54,535 bases of DNA from Methanosarcinaceae archaeon (GCA_030611265.1 JAUWQD010000015.1:1-54535), one strand, 5' to 3'. Shown: positions 16,002 to 25,926, counted from the stretch's first letter. Program-made: numbers and translations. The notes: generated by a model not told the origin, from the letters alone.

Positions 16002-16741
16002 TTGTTCAAAGTTCACATACCATCATGTACCATGTCCTGTCTTTCAACCCCCTGTCAGCTCCGAAACTGTTTTCACCCTCCTGTCAACGAGTATCCCCAT
16101 AAATGAATTATACAGCTCCTACGAAATCAGGTGATTTCTCCAAGGATCCTCTGATTGCAACATGTAGGTATTTTGCGGATAAGGGTTTCTTCCGCACGAT
16201 TTTGGAATTACTTCATAGGTTCTATTGCAATCTGGGCATGTGTATGTCATTTGTATCACGATTGGAGAAGTTAGGTTCTTTTAGGGTATTGGTAAGTTGA
16301 TTGTTTGAATAATGATTTGTTCGTATCTTTCATGATTCAACAATGCTTTAGTGTCGTGTCAACTTAAAAGTGTCGATTATGTGGTGCATAGATTAGTATT
16401 AAACGATTCCAAAATACAGTAATTTCAACAAATATATTAGACGCAGATTAATGCAAATTAATGCAGATACAACCTTAAATCAGCGTAAATCAGCGTAAAT
16501 CTGTGTGAATCTGCGTCTTAAAAAGAACTGGAAAATAGGACAGTGTCAAATCATATATTGGCGATATTGTATCATTGACATGACATTAGGATATATTCTC
16601 AAATATCGAATCCAATAATTTGATGGATATAACCAAATATAGATATACTCCGAGACACAATAATTCATTTGTAAAATATAATATAAATTCCGAAATTGAA
16701 AAAAAAAGATGCTAATTGCAGTTTAACATGGTGGAATAAAT
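16002..16741. other. Gene-poor region before the TrlF module
   Basis: These 740 bases hold one short frame at 16103-16300 (65 residues, with FADKGFFRTILELLHRFY) that I cannot place and that may be a gene remnant, and an inverted repeat at 16439-16518. The rest is AT-rich. The promoter of the TrlF gene must lie near the right end. Confidence 0.4.
16439..16518. repeat. Inverted repeat of the gcagatt/aatctgc family
   Basis: The ends agacgcagatt and aatctgcgtct are perfect complements, with internal near-repeats aatgcaaattaatgcagat and aaatcagcgtaaatcagcg. Related copies occur at about 4548-4590 (half) and 48301-48372. Such elements are common between genes in many archaea and bacteria and could form hairpins at the 3' ends of transcripts. 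Confidence 0.65.
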
Positions 16742-19396
16742 ATGAGATCAAATTTGGCAGAAAATACGGGTTTTCCAGACGGTTCCAAATTTATGAAGGC
16801 TGATTTGCATCTACACACCAAGGCAGATAAAGAGTTTAAGTGCGCCATATCAGATGACAACGATTTTGCAGAAAAATATGTCAATGAATTGAAGGAAAAG
16901 GGCATTAAAATTGGGGCAATAACAAATCACAATAAGTTTGAGCACGATGAATTCCAGTTGCTCAACACAATAGCCGTAGAAGAAGATATCTTCCTGCTTC
17001 CAGGAGTTGAACTTTCTGTCAAGGACGGAAAACGAGGAATACACACCCTCATTATATTTGCACCAGATGGTGCTGAAAATGATGACAGCGATACATCAAT
17101 GATAGAAACCTTTTTGACGTTCGCATTCGGAAGCAATCCACGTTTTGATAATACAGGGAATCCTGCTCATTGTAACTTAAACCTCGATGCCACAATTGAA
17201 AAACTGAATGAGCTAAAGTGCCATTATTTCATTATTCTTGCACATGCAAGCACTAACAATGGATTCTTTAAAGAACTTGAGGGCGGGAGAATAAAGGATT
17301 TCCTGAAAAGTGGCTATTTCAGAAAAAATATATTAGCATGCCAGAATATTGGAGAAAGTTCACGATCAACTTTTCTGAACAGCTGGGTAAAAGAGGTAGC
17401 AACAGAAATGGAACAGGATGAAATCAGTTTTATTCCGGCGTTCATTTCGGCATCTGACCCAAAAAAGATCGAAGAGGTTGGTACCAGATATTCTAATATC
17501 AAAATTGGTGAATATAGTTTTGATGCCGTTAAGTTTTCACTCATGAATCCTGAACTGCGCATCAGTGATGAAATCCCCCTGATAGATTATCCTTACATCA
17601 AAAGACTCTATGTCAAAACTGATAAAGCAATGTCTGAGATTGACATATGCCTCAACCCTGACATGAACAACCTAATAGGAATTCGCGGTTCTGGAAAATC
17701 AGCGTTCTTAGAAGCCATACGGTATGCACTAGAGCGTGATGCCGAAGTAGATAGTGATTATAAGAATAAGCTTATGGAATACGCAATTGGATCAGGTGGA
17801 AAAATAATTCTCGAAATAGTGGCATCCGGGCAGGAGTACCGTATCGAGAGAATTACAGGTGAAAGGCCAAAAATGTATAGGGATGACGAATATATCCCCG
17901 ACCTACATCCATCAGCTATGTTTCCTGTTGTATATTATGGGCAAAAGGACATTCAGGAATATTCTATGAACCCTGAACTGCAAATTGAGCTGATAGATCA
18001 ATTTATAGGGGAAAAAAGGCTTACGATACATGAGCAAATACAGGAAAAAGAAGACGAGCTCAAGGACATAATTAAAAAAAGTCATAATTTGAAGGAAAAA
18101 ATAAAGAAAACGGATGAATATAAGGCTAAAAAAGCATCCTTAAAAGATAAGATTACTGTTTTTGAAAAATTGCAAATCGCAGATAAACTACAAAAAGAAG
18201 GCAACTTCAAAAAAGACGAAGTGGCATTTGAAAAGCTTGCTGATTTTATCAAAACCTCAAAAGACGATATATCCTCATTCAAAGTAAATATCGAAAATAT
18301 TTTTTCACCCGTGTCTACCATTTCTTCAAAAGAGAATCCCGATCTATTTGCAGAACTTGAAAAACAACTGTTAACTTTAAAAGATACCTGGCTCAGGCAA
18401 ATTAATGAAATGGAAAAAGAAGGCACTGTTACATTCGTTGAACTTGAAAAATTGAAAGATAAGTTTGCCGAAGCTCGTGACAGTGTAGAAGAAGAAATTG
18501 CCAAGATCAAAAGGGAGATTAATATCTCTGAAGTATCCCCTGATGATTTCGGACGGCTTGTGAAGGAACTTGAACGGGTACAAGTAGCTATTTCCGAAAT
18601 CGAGAAATATGACCTGATTATACTGGAACTTGAAAAAACAAAGCAACGTTTGTATTCCGAACTACAAGGTCTATGGCATGAACAATGGTCAGAGCGGGAA
18701 CTAAAAAAAGAAGAGATTAACGCATCACAAACAGTCATACAACTTGGAATCTATTATAAAGGGAATAAAAAAAGCTACGCTGGGTTCATGAAAGAAATCT
18801 TTAGAGGAACTGGACTGCGAATAGATAAGCTTGACAAGCTTAGCAACAATTTCTCTGATAACATAGAACTATTTAATTCCTTAGAAAATATGAGTACTTT
18901 TCAGGACATCGGTTTTACAGATAATGAATGGATAAAATTTAAAGACCGATTTTTGGAGCAGGAAGATGTATTATGCCTCTATCGCGTGCCTGATTTAATT
19001 GAGATCCTATACGACGGCAAGCCCATCCGAAAATTATCACTAGGGCAGCGAGCTTCTTCTTTGCTGTTGCTTCTATTATCACAGAAAAATACACCTGTTA
19101 TAATGGATCAACCAGAAGATGATCTAGATAATCAGACCGTATATGAAGGATTGATCAAAAAAATTATTGAATTAAAAGGCAAACGTCAGATAATATTTGC
19201 CACACATAATTCGAATATACCTGTTCTTGGCGATTGTGAACAGGTAGTCGTATTCAATAATGAAGATGACAAAATAATAGCAGAATCCGGAAGTATTGAC
19301 AGGTCCTCTATTCAGAAAAACATAGTAGATATTATGGAAGGTGGAGAAGAGGCATTTACAAAACGTAAGGAGATTTATTATCAATGGATACTTTAG
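16742..19396 (+). CDS. TrlF-family PHP-domain SMC-like ATPase
   Basis: This 884-residue protein starts with a PHP metallo-phosphoesterase domain (about 18-280): ADLHLHTKA, AITNHNKF, LLPGVELS and a later FIILAHAS. An SMC/RecF-type ATPase follows: Walker A GIRGSGKSAFLEA (about 315), a long coiled coil (about 430-650), signature KLSLGQRASSLLLLLL, Walker B PVIMDQPEDDLDN and the switch FATHNSN. This layout is that of the TrlF-type PHP-ATPases, many of which lie in defence islands. The PHP domain could cleave nucleic acid or nucleotide when the ATPase senses foreign DNA; this is inference. GGTGG precedes ATG 16742. It overlaps the next gene by 13 bases. AT-rich base use sets the pair apart from its neighbours. 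Confidence 0.85.
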   Translation: MRSNLAENTGFPDGSKFMKADLHLHTKADKEFKCAISDDNDFAEKYVNELKEKGIKIGAITNHNKFEHDEFQLLNTIAVEEDIFLLPGVELSVKDGKRGIHTLIIFAPDGAENDDSDTSMIETFLTFAFGSNPRFDNTGNPAHCNLNLDATIEKLNELKCHYFIILAHASTNNGFFKELEGGRIKDFLKSGYFRKNILACQNIGESSRSTFLNSWVKEVATEMEQDEISFIPAFISASDPKKIEEVGTRYSNIKIGEYSFDAVKFSLMNPELRISDEIPLIDYPYIKRLYVKTDKAMSEIDICLNPDMNNLIGIRGSGKSAFLEAIRYALERDAEVDSDYKNKLMEYAIGSGGKIILEIVASGQEYRIERITGERPKMYRDDEYIPDLHPSAMFPVVYYGQKDIQEYSMNPELQIELIDQFIGEKRLTIHEQIQEKEDELKDIIKKSHNLKEKIKKTDEYKAKKASLKDKITVFEKLQIADKLQKEGNFKKDEVAFEKLADFIKTSKDDISSFKVNIENIFSPVSTISSKENPDLFAELEKQLLTLKDTWLRQINEMEKEGTVTFVELEKLKDKFAEARDSVEEEIAKIKREINISEVSPDDFGRLVKELERVQVAISEIEKYDLIILELEKTKQRLYSELQGLWHEQWSERELKKEEINASQTVIQLGIYYKGNKKSYAGFMKEIFRGTGLRIDKLDKLSNNFSDNIELFNSLENMSTFQDIGFTDNEWIKFKDRFLEQEDVLCLYRVPDLIEILYDGKPIRKLSLGQRASSLLLLLLSQKNTPVIMDQPEDDLDNQTVYEGLIKKIIELKGKRQIIFATHNSNIPVLGDCEQVVVFNNEDDKIIAESGSIDRSSIQKNIVDIMEGGEEAFTKRKEIYYQWIL

Positions 19397-20547
19397 AACT
19401 TTTAGAATTAATCGAAAAGGGTGAAGATTCACAGACCCAATTCAAAGAGATATTTGAGAGCATCGATGCATTAGCGTCTGAGATATGTGCCTTCAGTAAT
19501 TCAAATGGAGGGGATATTATAGTGGGAGTGTCCGATGATGGTGATATTACTGGACTCGAAAAAGACGAGATTCACAAATTAAATGAGTGGGTATCAAATA
19601 CATGCTCCCAGAAGATAGATCCGCAGGTCAATGTCACTACTCAAAATATAAAATATCTGGATAAAATTGTCATGGTGATTAGTGTTCCCATGGGGTCGAA
19701 CAAGTTCTACATGGCAAATGGCAAAGACATCTGGGTTAAAGTGGGATCAGATAAAAGACGAGCAAAAAGAGAGGAGATTCAGAGATTACTCCAGTCTTCC
19801 GGGCACCTTTATGCTGATGAGATGCCAGTTGAAAATACAAATTTAAGTGATTTTGATATTGATTTATTTAAGTATTTTTATGAACATAGGGTACACGAAA
19901 AACTTGAAAAACTGGACATTCCGCTTGAGAAAATTCTGTCTAATCTAAAATTGATGGCGGATGGAAAATTGACTCTCGCTGGTCTTCTTGCATTTGGTAA
20001 AAAACCGGAAGAAAAAAAGCCGCAGTTTGTGATAAAAGCAGTTCGATTCCCTGGAATTTCCCCTGCTGTGAGCGAATATGCAGACAGCCGAGACATCAGC
20101 GGCAACATAGCTAAAACATTTGAAGCTGGCAGATTGTTTTTGATTAACAATCTTCGATTGGTGCAGAAAGATCAACACTTTAACACAACAGGCATCCTTG
20201 AAATTCCAGAGATTGCCTTAGAAGAAGCTCTTGTTAATGCAATAGTACACCGAAATTATTTCATTTCCAGCAATATCCGAATATTTGTTTTTGACAACCG
20301 TGTCGAGATTATAAGTCCAGGAGCTTTACCCAATACTATCAATGTGGAATCTATAAAGTTAGGAATCCACATAGAGCGCAATCCAATATTAGTTTCCATG
20401 CTTAAAGATCTTGAAGACATACCCTACCGGGGGATCGGGACAGGCATTCAAAGAATCATGCATGAATGTAAAAACGCAGGGATAACTGTCGATTTTATTG
20501 AAGATAAGGAGAACGAACAGTTCAAAGTCATATTCCATCGAAATTGA
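19384..20547 (+). CDS. AlbA_2 (Schlafen-like) domain protein with C-terminal HATPase-like domain
   Basis: This 387-residue protein has an N-terminal AlbA_2 domain (EDSQTQFKEIF, EICAFSNSNGGDIIVGVSDDG, DIWVKVGSDKRRA) and a C-terminal GHKL-like domain (IALEEALVNAIVHRNYF, RVEIISPGALP, YRGIGTGIQRIM), the COG2865 architecture. Members are usually annotated as transcription regulators or helicase-related, without firm proof. The overlap with the TrlF gene means the two are made together, so I treat them as one two-gene system: ATPase-nuclease plus DNA- or RNA-binding regulator. Confidence 0.85.
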   Translation: MDTLELLELIEKGEDSQTQFKEIFESIDALASEICAFSNSNGGDIIVGVSDDGDITGLEKDEIHKLNEWVSNTCSQKIDPQVNVTTQNIKYLDKIVMVISVPMGSNKFYMANGKDIWVKVGSDKRRAKREEIQRLLQSSGHLYADEMPVENTNLSDFDIDLFKYFYEHRVHEKLEKLDIPLEKILSNLKLMADGKLTLAGLLAFGKKPEEKKPQFVIKAVRFPGISPAVSEYADSRDISGNIAKTFEAGRLFLINNLRLVQKDQHFNTTGILEIPEIALEEALVNAIVHRNYFISSNIRIFVFDNRVEIISPGALPNTINVESIKLGIHIERNPILVSMLKDLEDIPYRGIGTGIQRIMHECKNAGITVDFIEDKENEQFKVIFHRN

Positions 20548-20800
20548 CTACATTTTTTTAAAATCTACAATAAATGCTAAATATTTTGTAAATTATGATG
20601 AAATCGAGGAATGTGATTTGGAGAAATAATTGAAAAAAATGAATATTTATATTAACTAATTAGTGCCCACCTCAAATCTAAAACTCCCTCACAAATATCT
20701 TTTTGGAATATTTATATATTGCAACAATTCTATACAACATCGAATCAATCACCACTTATGATCGATTTGTATTATATTATACACATAAACAACGATAAAT

Positions 20801-21715
20801 ATGACAAAAATGGTCCTAATGGCTCCGGCAGAGTCGATGGAAACTACAAAGAACGTCATTTCTGCGGGCGCGGATGAAATTTACATTGGATTGGAAACGC
20901 CGGGATTTGCGAACCTGAACCTGTCAGGACGCGGGCGCAGTTGCAATGTCACGACACAGAATCAATTGCATGACATCGTGGAGTATGCACACAACCACAG
21001 TGTTCAGGTGGACTATACCGTGAACACGCCATATCTTGCTGACGGACTCGAAGATATGTTCATCGAACATGTCATGCGGGGCGTGAATGCAGGCGTGGAC
21101 GCACTTATCGTAGGCGAATTCGGCGCATTGCAACTTATCAATGAACTCGACCTCGGACTTCAGATTCACGGAAGCGTGCTGCTTAATACATTTAATATGG
21201 GACAACTTGAACTTCTAAAAGACATGGGTGTGACAAAAGTCGTGTTGCCGTTCAAGGTGACACTTGACGAGATACGTGAACTTAACAAAACCGGAGTGGA
21301 ACTCGAACTGTTCGGACAGTTCGGATGCTCGAATATCAACGGTACATGCCACCTAATCCACAGTGCGGATGAATCCATCAACTTCGGATTGCCATGCCGT
21401 GCAAACTACAAGGTCAGTGTAGACAACAGGCTGCACCCGATCCTTGACGCAGGAATGGACTGTTCACTTTGCAGCATTCCCGACCTGATGGACGCAGGAG
21501 TTGCAGCCCTCAAGGTTGTCGGGCGGTGCATGAATCCTGAGATGATAAAAACCATCATAGGATTATACCGCAATGCTATCGACATGTCAGAAAAAGGCGC
21601 AAACGCAGGCGACATCAAATCACATGTTCTTGAGGAGATCCCTTTCTGGCAGATGATGTGCGAACAACAACGGTGCAAGTATATGAAAACACCAATTGCA
21701 GATTCGTATATCTGA
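20801..21715 (+). CDS. U32-family protein, UbiU-like
   Basis: This 304-residue protein begins MVLMAPAESMETTKNVISAGADEIYIG, in pieces the U32 TIM-barrel start. It has Cys176, Cys183 and Cys199 (FGQFGCSNINGTCH, GLPCRANY), spaced like three of the four cluster cysteines of UbiU, and then Cys221/Cys224 (GMDCSLCSIPDL). UbiU binds a 4Fe-4S cluster and with UbiV carries out oxygen-independent hydroxylation in ubiquinone synthesis. Archaea lack ubiquinone, so the substrate here must differ. A TATA-like stretch (ttatattatac) about 25 bases upstream and no ribosome-binding site suggest a leaderless message. Confidence 0.85.
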   Translation: MTKMVLMAPAESMETTKNVISAGADEIYIGLETPGFANLNLSGRGRSCNVTTQNQLHDIVEYAHNHSVQVDYTVNTPYLADGLEDMFIEHVMRGVNAGVDALIVGEFGALQLINELDLGLQIHGSVLLNTFNMGQLELLKDMGVTKVVLPFKVTLDEIRELNKTGVELELFGQFGCSNINGTCHLIHSADESINFGLPCRANYKVSVDNRLHPILDAGMDCSLCSIPDLMDAGVAALKVVGRCMNPEMIKTIIGLYRNAIDMSEKGANAGDIKSHVLEEIPFWQMMCEQQRCKYMKTPIADSYI

Positions 21716-21733
21716 TATAAAGGGGAGTTGAAG

Positions 21734-22612
21734 ATGCCGGAAATTGAGATCAGAACTGCAAATTATGAAAAACTGGGAGTAATCATCGACACCGCAGCCG
21801 ACAACGGTGCAGGTGTTGGACTCGGGAGCGAGGGATGTCCATACAAACTTCCCGACGCAAATTTGGTTGCAGCCACACTTGAAAAAACGGATGCGCTTAC
21901 AGTAATAACACCGATCACACCGCAGCACCACTACGAATCCGTGATGGAATACATCAAAGACATCTCCCATCTTGGCGACCGCATCAATCTGGTAGTGAAC
22001 GATGTCGGCATCCTCTATGGAATGCACAACGAAAAACTCACCGATTCATTTGATGTCATCACAGCCGGACGCGGAATTGTACACACCTCGGAAGGATGCC
22101 CCTGGGTTGACCATCTCCTTCGCGATGAGACCGAGAACATAAAGCAGGCATATCTCCAAACCAATCTGAACTACCATCGCACATTCGAGTTCTTCTCAAA
22201 ACTCGGCATGACTGAAATTGAGACTGACCTTTTGCCAAGAACCGTAGAAGCCGTCGCCTCACTTGATTGCCCGATAGGAGTACATGCCGAATATGTACTT
22301 GTTGCATACGCTCGTTCATGCCATACCGCGCGGTTCTACAAAGAAACACCACCGGCATGTGTACAGAGATGCAACAGCAGGATAGATATCGAACTGCGGG
22401 ATATGTTCGATCTTGCCGGCACGCCGCCGGGATTTGCTGAGCCGAGTGATGAATTGAAAGATATCTATCCCCCGCTCCAGTTGCTTGGAAATTCCATTTA
22501 TATGGAAAGCGATTCTACCTCGATCAGGGGGGTAGATAAGGTTATTATCAATTCAGACATGTATGAGAGTGATTCACTTGGGAAAATTATCCAAAAGTGG
22601 AATGCAGTTTGA
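21734..22612 (+). CDS. U32-related protein, UbiV-like
   Basis: This 292-residue protein starts at ATG 21734 behind GGGGAG. Its cysteines are Cys35 (GSEGCPYKLP), Cys196, Cys209 and Cys213 (SCHTARFYKETPPACVQRC), giving the C-x12-C-x3-C spacing of UbiV. It lies 18 bases after the UbiU-like gene, so the two probably form a heterodimer like UbiUV. The target could be a lipid-soluble carrier, a cofactor, or RNA as in the U32 protein RlhA. Function is not established for archaea. Confidence 0.8.
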   Translation: MPEIEIRTANYEKLGVIIDTAADNGAGVGLGSEGCPYKLPDANLVAATLEKTDALTVITPITPQHHYESVMEYIKDISHLGDRINLVVNDVGILYGMHNEKLTDSFDVITAGRGIVHTSEGCPWVDHLLRDETENIKQAYLQTNLNYHRTFEFFSKLGMTEIETDLLPRTVEAVASLDCPIGVHAEYVLVAYARSCHTARFYKETPPACVQRCNSRIDIELRDMFDLAGTPPGFAEPSDELKDIYPPLQLLGNSIYMESDSTSIRGVDKVIINSDMYESDSLGKIIQKWNAV

Positions 22613-22697
22613 ATTTAGGTTTTAGGTTTAAATTTCAATTTAAACTTAAACTTAAGTTGATCTTAATTTTTGAACGAATAAACGGAGAAGCACACAA

Positions 22698-24509
22698 ATG
22701 CCTCCTGATATCTCCCAGATACCGGACTCTCCTGGCGTCTATCTGATGAAGGACAAGTCCGACACCGTGATATATGTTGGTAAAGCGCGTTCCCTTAAAA
22801 AAAGGGTGCGTCAGTATTTCCAATCCCAGAAGAACCAGTCATCAAAGACAAAAATTCTTGTCGGGCACATTGAAGATCTGGAATACATTGTCACGGATTC
22901 GGAAGTCGAAGCACTTGTACTTGAAGCGAACCTGATAAGGAAGCACAAACCGCGCTACAATATCCAGCTAAAAGACGATAAGCGCTACCCTTACGTAAAA
23001 GTCACCATCAATTCCAGATTTCCGAAAATATTCATAACACGTCGCCGCTTGATGGATGGGGCGATCTATTTTGGACCTTATACGAATGTCAAGGCGATTC
23101 GAAAAACACTCGACATCATCTCCCAGATATTCCAGATACGAAGATGCCGCAAAAAGATAAGCGGGAAACAAGTGCGACCGTGCCTCAATTACCACATCAG
23201 GCGATGTCTTGCACCATGCACAGGTGGAGTGAGTGAAGATGAGTATATGGAACATGTAATGGATGTTGTCAAATTCTTAAAAGGCGATGTGTCCAGCCTT
23301 ATAAAACAATTGGAAAACAAAATGGAAAAGTTTTCCGCCGAACAGGAATACGAGGTTGCCAGCATGGTTCGTGACCAACTTGTCGCACTCAAATCCCTGT
23401 CACGTCAGCAGGTCTCAACAGCAGGTTCTGATGACAGGGATGTTATTGCCGCAGTCTCGGGGGAGAGTGGAGTGGCTGTACAACTGTTCTATGTAAGAGA
23501 TGGGAACATGGTTGGCAGGGCGGACATATCACTCACAGGTGGAGCTGGAGTTGACGATACGGCAATGCCTGATGTTCTGGCAGAGTTCATCAAACAGTAT
23601 TATCAGGATTCACCTGTGCCGCCCGAAATACTTGTCGAACACGAGATACCTGATAAAGACCTTATCTCAGAGTGGATGGGACAAAGATCCGGGCATAATG
23701 TCAATATCAATGTTCCATTGCGGGGACAAAAACGAAAACTTCTGGATATGGCCAGGAAGAATGCAAAAATGTCTATGGAATTGGCACAACTCAAACCCAA
23801 GGCACACGAAGCCGCCAAACAGTCACTTGTCCAACTAAAAGAAGCACTTTCATTGGATTTGCCCCCGGGTCGTATCGAAGCATTTGATATCTCAAACATA
23901 TCAGGCACAGATGCAGTCGGTTCAATGGTCGTATTTGAAAATGGGATGCCATCCAAGAGTGAGTATAGGCAATTCAATATCAAAACCGTGGAAGGTATCG
24001 ATGATTTTGCAATGATGAAAGAGGTTGTCCAGCGCAGGTATGCGCGTCTCCTGAAGGAACACGCTGCTATGCCAGACCTGATATTGATCGATGGCGGAGC
24101 GGGGCAGGTAAGTGCTGCTAATAGTTCATTGAAAGAATTGGATATGGATATTCCGCTTATTGGTCTTGCAAAGAAGTTTGAACATATCGTGACAACTAAA
24201 AAAGGTGCAGGAGAAGTGATAATACTGCCGCGCACATCAATGGCACTAAAACTATTGATGCAAATGCGGGACGAGGCACACAGGTTTGCTGTATCGGCAC
24301 ACAGGCGCAGGCGTGCTGCAAGATTGACACATTCAAAACTTGATGGTATACCTGGTATTGGTGCATTGAAAAAGCGGGCGCTTCTTGGATACTTTGGATC
24401 GATCGATGGCATCATGAATGCATCGGTTGAAGAACTAACACAGGTTGAAGGTATCAGTGTCAAACTTGCAGAACGTATATGTGTATATTTTAAAAGCAAA
24501 GGTGAATAG
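22698..24509 (+). CDS. uvrC: Excinuclease ABC subunit C
   Basis: This 603-residue protein has the GIY-YIG nuclease domain (SPGVYLMKDK, VIYVGKARSLKKRVRQYF), a UVR domain (about 200-235), the RNase H-like C-terminal nuclease (RIEAFDISNISG, ILIDGGAGQVSAA, and HRFAVSAHRRRR) and a helix-hairpin-helix end (LDGIPGIGALKKRALLGYFGS, in pieces). UvrC makes both incisions in nucleotide excision repair. uvrA and uvrB are not in the window. The gene is typical of mesophilic methanogens, which gained UvrABC from bacteria. Confidence 0.96.
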   Translation: MPPDISQIPDSPGVYLMKDKSDTVIYVGKARSLKKRVRQYFQSQKNQSSKTKILVGHIEDLEYIVTDSEVEALVLEANLIRKHKPRYNIQLKDDKRYPYVKVTINSRFPKIFITRRRLMDGAIYFGPYTNVKAIRKTLDIISQIFQIRRCRKKISGKQVRPCLNYHIRRCLAPCTGGVSEDEYMEHVMDVVKFLKGDVSSLIKQLENKMEKFSAEQEYEVASMVRDQLVALKSLSRQQVSTAGSDDRDVIAAVSGESGVAVQLFYVRDGNMVGRADISLTGGAGVDDTAMPDVLAEFIKQYYQDSPVPPEILVEHEIPDKDLISEWMGQRSGHNVNINVPLRGQKRKLLDMARKNAKMSMELAQLKPKAHEAAKQSLVQLKEALSLDLPPGRIEAFDISNISGTDAVGSMVVFENGMPSKSEYRQFNIKTVEGIDDFAMMKEVVQRRYARLLKEHAAMPDLILIDGGAGQVSAANSSLKELDMDIPLIGLAKKFEHIVTTKKGAGEVIILPRTSMALKLLMQMRDEAHRFAVSAHRRRRAARLTHSKLDGIPGIGALKKRALLGYFGSIDGIMNASVEELTQVEGISVKLAERICVYFKSKGE

Positions 24510-24589
24510 ATGATGCGGATTCAAACAATGTATAAAACTTAATATATAACAAAACCAAATATTATTATGGGAAAATGGATGGTGTGATT

Positions 24590-25123
24590 ATGAACAATGA
24601 TTTGGAATCAAACGATACACATGCATCAATATGTCGTGGTGAGCAATTCATCATAAAAGGTCTCCTCGAGACAATTGAGACTTCGATTGGAGAGGAAGAA
24701 GCAAAGAAAGTTGCTTATGAAACCGGGTATAGGATTGGTCAAAAACTCGGTAAAAAACTTGGAATAGGTGCTGTGGTCGGTTCGCTTGAACGCTTTATTA
24801 AATACATAACTCCATACTATCAGGTAACGAACCTTGGTGTTGATCAATCCGGGGATAAGTACAGTGCATCTGTTCGTTTTGATGGGTGCATCATAAGGAA
24901 GATATTTGGTGATGGATATGCAAATCATCCTATAGGATGCAGATTAACACAGGGATACATAGAAGGTGCACTTTCTATCATGACCGGTCACAAAGTTGAA
25001 GAACTTGTATTTGAATCATCTATTGATTCAAATACTTGTGTTGGACAGATCAACTTTCACAACATACCTGTTTCCGATCGTGTGAGGGAACAGACAAGTG
25101 TACCAAGATTCCTGATAAAATAA
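24590..25123 (+). CDS. V4R-like small-molecule-binding domain protein
   Basis: This protein of about 177 residues ends with GCRLTQGYIEGALSIMTGHKV and then EELVFES and NTCVGQINFH, which resemble the V4R (4-vinyl reductase) domain with its glycine helix and late cysteine. Such domains bind hydrophobic or porphyrin-like ligands and often act as sensors. There is no membrane or DNA-binding segment. It precedes pgi but with a separate start. The family call is tentative. Confidence 0.5.
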   Translation: MNNDLESNDTHASICRGEQFIIKGLLETIETSIGEEEAKKVAYETGYRIGQKLGKKLGIGAVVGSLERFIKYITPYYQVTNLGVDQSGDKYSASVRFDGCIIRKIFGDGYANHPIGCRLTQGYIEGALSIMTGHKVEELVFESSIDSNTCVGQINFHNIPVSDRVREQTSVPRFLIK

Positions 25124-25201
25124 TCGTGACTAGGGGGCATAATTACGGGACAAGAACCTAAACTTGAATTCGGGGATACAACAAGAATTGCAGATATAAG
25201 A

Positions 25202-25888
25202 ATGTTGCATGACATGGATGAAGTTATCCATGACAAGACATGGCTTGGAACAGCAGATAATTTTGAATTGTACTATATGTACCGTGACATGTACAAAACC
25301 AAAGCCGAATCAAACATTATAAAAAAACACAACCTTCGGTATGATATCACTGTGATCCCACCGGGCATGTTAGGTTGCGAGTATATGAAAACCGCAGGAC
25401 ACTACCATCCAAAAGTTCCGGGCACGGATATATCATACACAGAAGTGTATCAGGTACTTGAAGGTGAAGCCACCTACCTTTTACAAAAAACCGATGGTGG
25501 AAAAGTGACAGATGTAGTTGTCATTAAAGCACAAGCAGGCGACAATGTGATCATTCCACCAGATTATGGACATATCACTATTAATGCATCCGATAAAGCA
25601 CTCAAGATGGCAAACTGGGTATGTGGTGATTTCGCATCTGTTTATGAACCCATTAAAAAACTGGCAGGGGGTGCATATTATCTTCTTGACACCGGATTTA
25701 TCCAAAATCCAAAATATGATGATGTCCCTCCGATCCGTTATCTTGAACCTACTAACTATCCTGAATTTGGTTTTGTAAAAGGTGAAGACATGTATGGTCT
25801 TGTAGATGATATCGAAAAACTCAAATTCCTAACCATGCCACAGGATTTTTCACACCTTTTTGAGAAAATATTGAAAAACATCGGGTGA
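25202..25888 (+). CDS. Glucose-6-phosphate isomerase, archaeal cupin type
   Basis: This protein of at least 228 residues has the cupin metal site GHYHPK and YTEVYQVLEGEATYLLQ, then VIIPPDYGHITIN, typical of the archaeal metal-dependent isomerases that interconvert glucose 6-phosphate and fructose 6-phosphate. The first ATG is 25202, but the frame stays open to a TGA at 25127, and the upstream codons (QEPKLEFGDTTRIADI) look like the usual N-terminus of the family. AGGGGG at 25132-25137 lies upstream of an ATT at 25142. The true start may be a rare non-ATG codon there, adding about 20 residues. Confidence 0.9.
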   Translation: MLHDMDEVIHDKTWLGTADNFELYYMYRDMYKTKAESNIIKKHNLRYDITVIPPGMLGCEYMKTAGHYHPKVPGTDISYTEVYQVLEGEATYLLQKTDGGKVTDVVVIKAQAGDNVIIPPDYGHITINASDKALKMANWVCGDFASVYEPIKKLAGGAYYLLDTGFIQNPKYDDVPPIRYLEPTNYPEFGFVKGEDMYGLVDDIEKLKFLTMPQDFSHLFEKILKNIG

Positions 25889-25926
25889 GTGGATTATCCG
25901 AATTAATATTGTTCTAAACCTGACGA

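Noticed and set aside
16103-16300. Transposase remnant
   Set aside because: I cannot match it to a transposase family; left as an unidentified short frame.
18082-18738. 218-residue frame on the - strand
   Set aside because: Serine-rich antisense shadow of the coiled coil of the TrlF-type gene.
20801-22612. U32 proteins as secreted collagenase-like peptidases
   Set aside because: No signal peptide, and the cysteine pattern fits the Fe-S hydroxylase branch.
23603-24499. 298-residue frame on the - strand
   Set aside because: It lies wholly antisense to uvrC and shows no motif.
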